Shown here piece by piece: positions 1 to 4,891 of a stretch of DNA of 5,118 nucleotides. The position numbers were made by a program, and so were the translations under genes. Position 1 is the stretch's first letter. Each line of letters starts with the position of its first letter. The DNA comes from CAYLZW01 sp964388085 (GTDB lineage: Bacteria > Myxococcota > UBA727 > CAYLZW01): contig CAYLZW010000387.1 of NCBI GenBank assembly GCA_964388085.1, forward strand, positions 1 to 5,118, written 5' to 3'. The notes beneath the pieces were generated by a model. The model searched no databases and had not been told where the DNA came from. It worked only from the letters and a program-made list of their open reading frames with translations.

Positions 1-49
1 GCGTCCCTCCTCGGCCTCGTCGAGCGCCGGCCGCGCGCCCGGGGTGGGC
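1..49 (-). other. Possible 5' end of a further minus-strand gene
   Basis: Downstream of rsmE one minus-strand frame stays open to the window edge and reads GEPTPGARPALDEAEEGR with almost all third positions G or C, as in real genes of this genome. A TTG at 72-70 or 66-64, overlapping the 3' end of rsmE, could be its start. A second frame could begin with the GTG at 53-51, whose last two bases overlap the rsmE stop in a GTGA junction. The piece is too short to identify a product or settle the frame, and it may be plain intergenic sequence. Confidence 0.2.
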
Positions 50-799
50 TCACCGGCGGCAGCCAAGGACAAACCCTGACAACGCACCGGCCGCGACCTG
101 CGCGCAAGCGAGCGCCGCGAGACCCGCCGTCTCCGTGCGCAACACATGTACACCGAGCGCCACCGGCTCACAGCCAGCGTCCGTCAGCGCGCGCTGCTCC
201 TCGGGGGAGAGCCCGCCTTCCGGCCCTACGACGGCGAGCAGGCCGCCGGCACGAAAGCGCTCGTCGCTCGCGAGCAGCGCCGACAGCGGCCGCTCGGCGC
301 CGAGGACCCCCATCACCGCCCGCCCGGAGAACGCGCGTACGGCCTCCGTGAGCCGCGAGAAGGGGTGCGGCCCCACCAGGGCAGGCACGAAGGCTCGCTC
401 GGCCTGACGGGCCGCCTGCTGCGCCACGCGTCCCAGCCGGTCGAGCCTGAGCGAGGGCGCGTTCGAGCGCTCGGCCTCGAACACCAGCACCTCGCTGGCG
501 CCGAGCTCGGTCGCCCGGCGCACGACCTCCTCGAGCTTCGGCCCGCGCACGAGCGCCTGCGCGATGACGAGAGCCGGCAGCGGCCTTACGGCCTCCTGGA
601 GCGCCAGCACGTCGACGGCGCCGTCCGCGCGCAGCCTGCCGCGAACTACCCGTCCGCCGCCGTCGAACAGCTCGACGTCGTCCCCCGGCGAGAGCCGCAG
701 CACGCGGCGCAGATGGTGCGCGGCGTCGTCCGGCAGGGTCACGCGGTCGCCCGGCCCTACGCCGCTCAGCTCGTCCTGTTCGACCCAAGCGCGCCGCAC
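50..799 (-). CDS. rsmE: RsmE, 16S rRNA (uracil(1498)-N3)-methyltransferase
   Basis: This enzyme uses S-adenosylmethionine to methylate N3 of U1498 in helix 44 of 16S rRNA within the 30S subunit, in the cytoplasm. The 249 residues match the family in length and layout. An N-terminal PUA-like RNA-binding part (about 1-70) includes HHLRRVLR at 28-35. A SPOUT trefoil-knot methyltransferase domain follows: PKLEEVVRRATELG at 87-100, ERS at 110-112, AARQAERAFVP at 129-139, the SAM-binding GPEGGLSPEE at 192-201, and the knot segment LGVHVLRTETAGLAAL at 215-230. I chose the GTG start because GGAGG lies 8 bases upstream and the protein then begins VRRAWV, close to the usual RsmE N-terminus. An in-frame ATG at 859 would add 20 residues with no family counterpart. 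The stop TGA overlaps a possible downstream GTG. The gene stands 185 bases from its upstream neighbour, so it may have its own promoter. Identity is secure; the start is likely. Confidence 0.95.
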   Translation of the reverse strand: MRRAWVEQDELSGVGPGDRVTLPDDAAHHLRRVLRLSPGDDVELFDGGGRVVRGRLRADGAVDVLALQEAVRPLPALVIAQALVRGPKLEEVVRRATELGASEVLVFEAERSNAPSLRLDRLGRVAQQAARQAERAFVPALVGPHPFSRLTEAVRAFSGRAVMGVLGAERPLSALLASDERFRAGGLLAVVGPEGGLSPEEQRALTDAGCEPVALGVHVLRTETAGLAALACAQVAAGALSGFVLGCRR

Positions 800-807
800 G
801 AAAGGAA

Positions 808-812
808 CCTCC
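808..812 (-). promoter_or_regulatory. Shine-Dalgarno site of rsmE
   Basis: The minus strand reads GGAGG here, followed by an 8-base spacer and GTG at 799-797. This is an ideal ribosome binding site. It decides the start of RsmE in favour of GTG over the in-frame ATG at 859. Confidence 0.75.
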
Positions 813-860
813 GTCGCTGCCGGTGACTGGCGGTAGCGAAGCTCGTCGGCGCGCAGCATA

Positions 861-882
861 CCCTCGTGCGGATCCGCGAGGG
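861..882. repeat. Imperfect inverted repeat / hairpin upstream of rsmE
   Basis: CCCTC (861-865) pairs with GAGGG (878-882). GCG (868-870) pairs with CGC (875-877) around a GATC loop, with GT at 866-867 bulged. That gives an 8-bp stem in RNA from either strand. It lies 62 bases before the rsmE GTG, in the gap after the cyclic-nucleotide-binding gene. It could be a leader structure of rsmE, part of a termination signal for the upstream gene, or a protein-binding palindrome. No run of T follows it on the minus strand, so it is not a classical intrinsic terminator. Confidence 0.4.
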
Positions 883-928
883 CACCTGCAGGCGCACCAA
901 CTCTTCGAGGGGCTGCGCCCTCCCCGCA

Positions 929-941
929 CGGGCGAAGCCCG
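929..941. repeat. Short GC hairpin after the cyclic-nucleotide-binding gene
   Basis: CGGGC (929-933) and GCCCG (937-941) form a perfect 5-bp stem around GAA. Two more pairs (927-928 with 943-944) are possible if A942 is bulged. It sits 44 bases past the stop of the minus-strand gene ending at 985. No T-tract follows, so a role in termination is only a guess. Such hairpins also arise by chance in DNA this rich in GC. Confidence 0.25.
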
Positions 942-984
942 ATGCCGAGCCCCCACCCATCCTGGGTCGCTCCGCTCCCGTGCT

Positions 985-1428
985 TCAACGCCCGGAGCAG
1001 ATGACCTCGTCGGCGCGCCGCAGCCGCCGGCTGATCTCGCGGGCGATGTTCATGACGACCAGCAGGTAGGCCTTCGGGTCCGAGCGATAGACATCGTGTA
1101 GCTGGCAGTAGGGCCAGCGCCACAGCACGACCTCGCTGCGCGCGCACACCGTCGCCGAGCGCGGCTGCATGTCGACGAAGCTCATCTCGCCGAAGAACTC
1201 CCCGCGGCCGAGCGTGCAGAGCTCCCGTCGCTCTTCGCCCTTCAGCACCACCAGCTCGCCGCTGTCGACGAGGTACAGGTGCTCCGCGCGCTCGCCTTCG
1301 CGATAGATGGCGTCCCCGGCGGGCACCTCCACGCGATCGGCGCCGCCGCAGAACGAGTCGAGGCCGCCATCGGCGAGCCCACCGAAGAGCGGCAGCGACT
1401 TGAGCCAGGAGGCTTCTGGGCACGGCAC
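985..1428 (-). CDS. Standalone cyclic-nucleotide-binding domain protein (Crp/PKA-R type)
   Basis: The 147 residues are essentially one cNMP-binding domain, a jelly-roll beta fold, entered through LKSLPLFGGL at 9-18. The glycine-rich turns follow at GDAIYREGE (38-46) and HLYLVDSGELVVL (50-62). The phosphate-binding cassette FFGEMSFVDMQPRSATV (78-94) has Glu81 and Arg90 where the family binds the ribose and cyclic phosphate. The tail, about 107-147, looks helical and holds REISRRLRR. There is no helix-turn-helix, kinase, cyclase or membrane segment, so the protein probably senses cAMP or cGMP and passes the signal to a partner. It starts at GTG with only a weak TAGG upstream, and a 5-bp hairpin lies in the leader. 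The nearest neighbour on the same strand is the terpene synthase, 164 bases upstream, which may be a functional partner (inference). Domain identity is secure; ligand and partner are unknown. Confidence 0.9.
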   Translation of the reverse strand: MPCPEASWLKSLPLFGGLADGGLDSFCGGADRVEVPAGDAIYREGERAEHLYLVDSGELVVLKGEERRELCTLGRGEFFGEMSFVDMQPRSATVCARSEVVLWRWPYCQLHDVYRSDPKAYLLVVMNIAREISRRLRRADEVICSGR

Positions 1429-1440
1429 AGGCGGAACCTA

Positions 1441-1453
1441 GCGAATCCTTCGC
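1441..1453. repeat. Hairpin in the leader of the cyclic-nucleotide-binding gene
   Basis: GCGAA (1441-1445) and TTCGC (1449-1453) form a perfect 5-bp inverted repeat around TCC. On the minus strand it lies directly before the weak TAGG that would serve as ribosome binding site for the GTG at 1428. It could modulate translation or be an operator half-site pair, or it may be chance. Confidence 0.25.
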
Positions 1454-1592
1454 GTCATTGTCGCCTGTTCACCGTCCAGATCGGTCGTCGCACGCGCGTC
1501 ATCCGTGCACCGCACGGAAGCGTCGCCATTCGCTCGCGGAGCCGCTCAGGCGGCAGGCGGACTTCGACCGCGGCGCGAAGAGCAAGCGGCGC

Positions 1593-2576
1593 TCAGCTCG
1601 GGCGCTGGTAGCGGCCGGTCTCGCGCAGCCACTCGTGGTAGCCGAAGACCCAGCGCCCGCAGCTCGTCATCCAGGTGGCGACCGTGTCCTTCTCGTTGGC
1701 CAGCACGTCGGCGGCGGACACGTCGTCGATCGCCTTCTGCAGCGCGCGGGAGCGATCCTTTACGAAGCGCACCACCTCGTCGACGGCCTCTCGCTCGCTC
1801 AGGCCGCGATGGTGCATGAGCGAGAGCACGAGGTTGTGCACGTCGCCGTGGGCACGCTCGCGCTCGAGCGACACCGGGTCGTTCATCGCGCCCGTGATGT
1901 CCGAGACGGTGTCGATGTGCGGGCGCGTCATCGCCTGGGCGACGGGAGAGAGCTCATCGGTGACGATGCGCTCGAGCAGGTTCAAGACCGAGCGCTGCCC
2001 CATGCAGACGCGCTTGAGCTCCAGCAGCTCCTCGGGCGGCAGGATGGTGCCGGCGGCGCGGTGGCGCGTCTCCGTCACATAGGCGCGGACGTAGTCGGCG
2101 AGGTCGTCGAACCAGCGGCGGCGCCAGCCCTCGCTCATCGGCTCCACCGCCCAGCGGTTCAGCTCGATGAACGCGCGCAAGAGCCCGCCCGCGATGTCGT
2201 GCGACACGAATACGCCCTCCCGGCCGCGGCCGATGGCGTCGAGGAAAGGGCGGACGAAGGCCTCCGCCGCCTCGAGGTCGTGCGAGAGCGGCCGGCGATC
2301 GAACTGGTCGTCGAACTGGTGAAACCACGCGATCCAGGCGCACTTGAGCTTCGCGCCGTCCTCGTCGTGACAGCCCGGGGTCGTGAGCTGCACGAAGCGG
2401 GGGATGCGCCAGCGGTTCACGGTCTGGCGCTCGCTGCCTTCGTCGAGAAACCCGACCTCGGTGATCCACGCGTTCAGCCACTCGCTCAGCGCGGCCTCAT
2501 TGGCCACCGCCGGCTCCGGCGCGCACGACAAGAATGGAAGCTCGAAAGATGGGATCGAAGGCTGAATCGTCGTCAC
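1593..2576 (-). CDS. Class I terpene synthase (bacterial terpene cyclase family)
   Basis: A soluble, metal-dependent cyclase that ionises a prenyl diphosphate, most likely farnesyl diphosphate, and cyclises the carbocation to a terpene. The 327 residues are a usual length. IPSFELPF at 8-15 matches the family's N-terminus. The aspartate-rich metal site is FHQFDDQFD at 85-93 (Asp89, Asp90, Asp93). The second metal site, the NSE triad, is MNDPVSLERE (Asn232, Ser236, Glu240). The C-terminal Arg-Tyr pair is GRY at 321-323. The helix that normally carries the pyrophosphate-sensor Arg reads EELLELKRVCMGQR at 182-195; by eye the sensor position falls on Lys188 or nearby. The GTG start was chosen because GGGGA lies 6 bases upstream and the more distal in-frame sequence is arginine-rich junk. 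The product cannot be named; monoterpene or diterpene activity is not excluded. The gene is not in an obvious operon with a prenyl transferase or P450. A cyclic-nucleotide-binding gene lies downstream. Confidence 0.93.
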   Translation of the reverse strand: MTTIQPSIPSFELPFLSCAPEPAVANEAALSEWLNAWITEVGFLDEGSERQTVNRWRIPRFVQLTTPGCHDEDGAKLKCAWIAWFHQFDDQFDRRPLSHDLEAAEAFVRPFLDAIGRGREGVFVSHDIAGGLLRAFIELNRWAVEPMSEGWRRRWFDDLADYVRAYVTETRHRAAGTILPPEELLELKRVCMGQRSVLNLLERIVTDELSPVAQAMTRPHIDTVSDITGAMNDPVSLERERAHGDVHNLVLSLMHHRGLSEREAVDEVVRFVKDRSRALQKAIDDVSAADVLANEKDTVATWMTSCGRWVFGYHEWLRETGRYQRPS

Positions 2577-2919
2577 GGAGGTTCCCCAGGTCGTTGGCCT
2601 CCGAGCGTCTGCTCGGCGGCGAATGGGGACGGGTAGCGCAGAATGCGCACCGCTTCTACCCGGTAGGGAGCCGGCTGCGCGGCACCCTCGGCGGCGGAGG
2701 GGCCGCTGCACGCCAGGGGCAGCCCGCCGCGAGCGATGCCGGAGCTCTCTCGCTGCGAAGCCCTCGCGTGGACGGCTTCCGTTTCCTGCGTCGGGCGCAA
2801 GGCCGCGATCGTCGCTCACCTTCTCCAATCGACGGCCGTGACGCGGAGGAGAGCCCAATATTCTGGCGCTCTGCGCGCGGAGCCCATTCAGCTTCCCCCG
2901 CCGGCTCCCAGCCCGTCAC
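2577..2919. other. 343-base stretch without a convincing gene
   Basis: This separates the glycosylase stop from the terpene synthase start. Both strands are open in places, but the translations are arginine/proline/alanine-rich and match no family I know. A minus-strand frame from TTG 2800 ends in a TGA overlapping the terpene synthase GTG, but its third-position GC (about 77 percent) is below that of the real genes. The only A/T-rich spot is CAATATT at 2856-2862, a possible promoter region for the terpene synthase with no good -35/-10 pair. GCGGC (2691-2695) and GCCGC (2702-2706) could form a small hairpin. Confidence 0.5.
2583..2587 (-). promoter_or_regulatory. Shine-Dalgarno site of the terpene synthase
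   Basis: The minus strand reads GGGGA here, six bases before the GTG at 2576-2574. It supports that start over any upstream in-frame codon. Confidence 0.5.
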
Positions 2920-3531
2920 TCACCGAATCGAACGCGCCGCCGGATGCTCCCGAAGCGCAATGAGCGCCTGCGCCAGCAACGCCTTCCCCGGCTCCATATG
3001 GTGCCAGGTCGACATCCCCGAAGGATGCGGCAGCGGCAGGACATCGAAGCGCACGCCCGCGTGCTCGACGCTGTGCACCTGCCCGACGACGTCCGCCAGC
3101 TTCTGGAACGTCATGAAGCGTGAGATCGCGAGCTTGCCGACGGCGAGCACGAGCTCGGGCTTCAGCATCCTGAGCTCGGCGTCGAGCCAGGGAGCGCAGG
3201 CTTCCCTCTCCTCCTTGTCGGGGACGCGGTCGCCGCCCTTCGGGTTCTTGCCTGGGAAACAGCGACACACGGCCGAGAACCACACGCGCGCGCGGAACTG
3301 TTCTTCGTCGACGTCGAGCGCCTCCTGCATCCAGCGGAACAGCGTGGTGCCGGCCGTGAAGGCGAACGGACGCGCGCGGCTGCCTTCGCGCGATCCGGGC
3401 GCCTGGCCGACGAGGAGCACGCGGGCGTCATGCACCGGCTGACCGACGACGCTCGGCGGGTGCATGCGCGGGCAGCGCCGGCAGGCGCTCAGCTCCGCGA
3501 TGTGCCGCAGCACCTTCGCGCGCGACGCCAT
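2920..3531 (-). CDS. Uracil-DNA glycosylase superfamily protein, family 4-like
   Basis: Proteins of this superfamily remove uracil or other deaminated bases from DNA to start base-excision repair. The 203 residues show motif A as VLLVGQAPGSREG (38-50). The mid-domain strand and loop is FSAVCRCFPGKNPKGGDR (85-102), then EACAPWLDAEL (110-120) and LVLAVGKLA (127-135). Motif B is LPLPHPSGMSTW (165-176) with His169. Cys17 and Cys20 (CRRC), Cys89 and Cys112 sit where family 4 enzymes hold their 4Fe-4S cluster; Cys91 is extra. Family 4 usually has GEAPG in motif A, so Gln43 replaces the Glu, and the HPSG form of motif B also differs; this is probably a distinct subfamily. It starts at ATG 3 bases after the FHA gene's stop with no clear ribosome binding site, which suggests translational coupling. 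Superfamily is secure; base specificity is unknown. Confidence 0.88.
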   Translation of the reverse strand: MASRAKVLRHIAELSACRRCPRMHPPSVVGQPVHDARVLLVGQAPGSREGSRARPFAFTAGTTLFRWMQEALDVDEEQFRARVWFSAVCRCFPGKNPKGGDRVPDKEEREACAPWLDAELRMLKPELVLAVGKLAISRFMTFQKLADVVGQVHSVEHAGVRFDVLPLPHPSGMSTWHHMEPGKALLAQALIALREHPAARSIR

Positions 3532-3534
3532 GGC

Positions 3535-4467
3535 TCAAGGATCGCGGCGGAGGTGCAAGGTCACCTCGTACTCCCCGACGAGGAAGGACTCACCGTCCGC
3601 CAGGGAGCCGCGCTTCTCTGCCCTGCCCCCGACGATGACGCGCGGGAACGGCCACAGCGGCACGCGGCGGAAGGCGACCTCGCTGCCGGCGCGCTCGAGC
3701 TCGACGAGGACGCTCGGGCCGGTCGGCAAGCGCACCTGGCAGGACTCCCCCGAGCCGACGTGCACCTTCTCCGCCGTGAGCGTGAAGTTCCGCTCGTGGC
3801 CCGAGATGGACGTCATGCGCGCGACCCACGCGTTGACGGCCCTTGGCGCTGCGTTCACGGCGCCGCTCGTCGGGGGGAGCGTGACGGCCTCCGCGAGCGC
3901 GGCGTCCGCGTTTGGGGCGGGCTTCGCGATGGGCCCGTGCGGGAGCGTGGGGCCGCTCTCCTCGGACACGAAGCGCATGATGGGGCCGGTCACCGTCGGC
4001 TCGCGGGCCGGCCCTTGTCGCGCGGCGAGCACGTCGACCATGGAGATGAACTGCGTGCGGTTCGTCTCGAGGCTGCTCTCGTCGAAGCCGTCGCGCGGCA
4101 ACGAGTCGAGGTCGGCTTCACGCGGGTCCCCGTCGCCGTCGGCTGCGTCGCTGGCGTCGTCGTTCGTCGGCTCGAGCGCGATGGTGAAGGTCTCGATGTG
4201 GATGCGGTCGCCGGCCGCCAAGGGGCGGATGACGACGCGCTCAGGCTCCTTCTGGCCGTCGGACGAGACGTAGACGCCGTTGGCGGCGCCGAGGTCAGCC
4301 ACCTGCCAGACGCCCTCCACCCGCTGCAGGCGCGCGTGTCGCCTGGACACGGCCTCGCTGGTGAGCTGCACGTCGGCCTCGTGACCACGTCCGATGATGA
4401 GGTCGTCCTTCTGCAGGGCGATCTCGAGGAAGGGCTCTCCGTCCTTGGTCACGGTCACGCGGATCAT
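3535..4467 (-). CDS. FHA-domain protein with a degenerate FHA-like C-terminal region
   Basis: FHA domains bind phosphothreonine peptides, usually downstream of Ser/Thr kinases. The 310 residues begin with a classical FHA domain (about 1-98): LIIGRGHEADVQL at 23-35 (Arg27), SRRHARL at 41-47 (Ser41, His44) and ANGVYV at 62-67 (Asn63), all consensus phosphopeptide-binding positions. A disordered acidic, Pro/Ala-rich linker runs from about 99 to 215 and holds LETNRTQF (133-140), a possible phosphothreonine site. Residues about 217-306 repeat the FHA beta pattern (VHVGSGESCQVRL, RVIVGGR, LADGESFLVGEYEVTL) but lack the Arg and the Ser-x-x-His. No membrane segment is visible. The ATG start was chosen because the FHA fold begins there; the in-frame sequence above it is arginine-rich and runs into the divergent gene. 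It is followed 3 bases later by the glycosylase gene. Confidence 0.9.
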   Translation of the reverse strand: MIRVTVTKDGEPFLEIALQKDDLIIGRGHEADVQLTSEAVSRRHARLQRVEGVWQVADLGAANGVYVSSDGQKEPERVVIRPLAAGDRIHIETFTIALEPTNDDASDAADGDGDPREADLDSLPRDGFDESSLETNRTQFISMVDVLAARQGPAREPTVTGPIMRFVSEESGPTLPHGPIAKPAPNADAALAEAVTLPPTSGAVNAAPRAVNAWVARMTSISGHERNFTLTAEKVHVGSGESCQVRLPTGPSVLVELERAGSEVAFRRVPLWPFPRVIVGGRAEKRGSLADGESFLVGEYEVTLHLRRDP

Positions 4468-4476
4468 GATGGGTCC

Positions 4477-4487
4477 GGATACTATCC
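4477..4487. promoter_or_regulatory. Palindrome in the divergent intergenic region; candidate shared -10 element
   Basis: GGATA-C-TATCC is a perfect 5-bp inverted repeat around one base and the only A/T-rich patch between two divergent genes. On the plus strand it gives TACTAT and on the minus strand TAGTAT, each matching 4 of 6 positions of TATAAT, including the key TA...AT bases. Transcription would start about 20 bases before the plus-strand GTG and only a few bases before the minus-strand ATG, making the FHA transcript nearly leaderless. No convincing -35 is seen for either direction. It could instead be an operator. Confidence 0.35.
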
Positions 4488-4501
4488 CCCCTCGGGACGC
4501 G

Positions 4502-4508
4502 AAAGGGA
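4502..4508 (+). promoter_or_regulatory. Ribosome binding site of the small cysteine-rich gene
   Basis: AAAGGGA lies 5 bases before GTG at 4514. The alternative ATG at 4526 has no purine-rich site at a proper distance, so this motif favours the GTG start. Confidence 0.45.
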
Positions 4509-4513
4509 TCGCC

Positions 4514-4717
4514 GTGCACATCGAGATGAACGCTCGCTTTCGCGACGAGGCCCGGCGCTTCGACCTCCGCTTCTGCTGTGAGGACTGCGCCAACTGGCAC
4601 CCCGACAGGGAGGCCTGCAGCATCCTCTACCCGTCCGAGCCGCACCGGCGCACGCACGTCGACCAGCTCGAGGACGGCGAGCGCCTGTACTTCTGCAAGA
4701 TGTACGAGCCGCGCTGA
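4514..4717 (+). CDS. Small cysteine-rich putative metal-binding protein
   Basis: I do not recognise a named family. The 67-residue product is hydrophilic and cytoplasmic, without signal peptide or membrane helix. It has FDLRFCCEDCANW at 16-28, then DREAC at 31-35, SEPHRR at 41-46 and ERLYFCKMYEPR at 56-67. Cys22, Cys25, Cys35 and Cys61 (with Cys21 and His29 nearby) form a C-x2-C ... C ... C pattern that could bind zinc or an iron-sulfur cluster. The sequence has the look of a conserved small protein rather than chance: aromatic, acidic and cysteine residues are spaced around the metal pattern, and third codon positions are nearly all G or C. The GTG start is backed by AAAGGGA; an ATG at 4526 would give 63 residues. 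It is transcribed divergently from the FHA gene and lies 174 bases before the zinc-ribbon gene. Function is unknown. Confidence 0.75.
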   Translation: MHIEMNARFRDEARRFDLRFCCEDCANWHPDREACSILYPSEPHRRTHVDQLEDGERLYFCKMYEPR

Positions 4718-4796
4718 CGGTCCGGGTCAGGACTACCGCTCGGGACGGCGACGGCGACGTGGCTGGGCCGAAATGCTGGTCAACGGTCGCGGACGC

Positions 4797-4802
4797 TTGA
4801 CA
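4797..4802 (+). promoter_or_regulatory. Perfect -35 hexamer without a matching -10
   Basis: TTGACA is an exact sigma-70 -35 consensus upstream of the zinc-ribbon gene. At the usual 16-18-base spacing the sequence is GTGGAAGAA, which does not resemble TATAAT. It may need an activator or another sigma factor, or be chance. The distance to the ATG at 4892 would leave a leader of roughly 60 bases. Confidence 0.25.
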
Positions 4803-4879
4803 TGGCTTTCGGGACCGTGGAAGAAGCGCGACGCATCAGCCGCGTGATGCGACTGGACGTGTTGGGACGAGGCCACGAC

Positions 4880-4883
4880 GGAG
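4880..4883 (+). promoter_or_regulatory. Shine-Dalgarno site of the zinc-ribbon gene
   Basis: GGAG lies 8 bases before ATG at 4892. It selects this start over in-frame ATGs at 4847 and 4802, which lack a ribosome binding site. Confidence 0.6.
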
Positions 4884-4891
4884 TCTTTGAG

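Noticed and set aside
50..1423. A 457-residue minus-strand open frame covering rsmE and the cyclic-nucleotide-binding gene
   Set aside because: Only its last 249 residues are RsmE. The upper part is the wrong frame of the cyclic-nucleotide-binding gene and is arginine-rich nonsense; GGAGG-GTG marks the real start.
1562..1580. CTTCG...CGAAG inverted repeat after the terpene synthase as a terminator
   Set aside because: Five pairs around a 9-base GC-rich loop and no T-tract. Too weak to call.
1458..2636. A 392-residue plus-strand open frame opposite the terpene synthase
   Set aside because: It is an antisense shadow created by high GC at third positions. The opposite strand has complete terpene synthase motifs.
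2573..2800. A 75-residue minus-strand frame from TTG, overlapping the terpene synthase start by GTGA
   Set aside because: No ribosome binding site, no family resemblance and lower third-position GC than the real genes. The overlap alone is not enough.
2577..2858. 94-residue N-terminal extension of the terpene synthase
   Set aside because: Arginine/proline-rich and unlike the family, which begins near the IPSFELPF segment; GGGGA supports the GTG at 2576.
2534..3442. A 302-residue plus-strand open frame opposite the glycosylase and the gap
   Set aside because: Serine/arginine-rich antisense frame with no recognisable motif; the minus-strand glycosylase explains the sequence.
3430..4581. A 383-residue plus-strand open frame opposite the FHA gene
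   Set aside because: The translation is rich in Arg, His, Gly and Asp with no domain, while the minus strand encodes a full FHA domain over the same bases.
4468..4623. 52-residue N-terminal extension of the FHA protein
   Set aside because: It would overlap the divergent cysteine-rich gene and is the antisense of it. The FHA fold starts at the ATG at 4467.
4721..4734. GTCC...GGAC after the cysteine-rich gene as a terminator
   Set aside because: Only four pairs and no T-tract; expected by chance.
4802..4891. 30-codon N-terminal extension of the zinc-ribbon protein from ATG 4802
   Set aside because: No ribosome binding site, third-position GC drops to about 70 percent, and the family begins close to the first cysteine pair.
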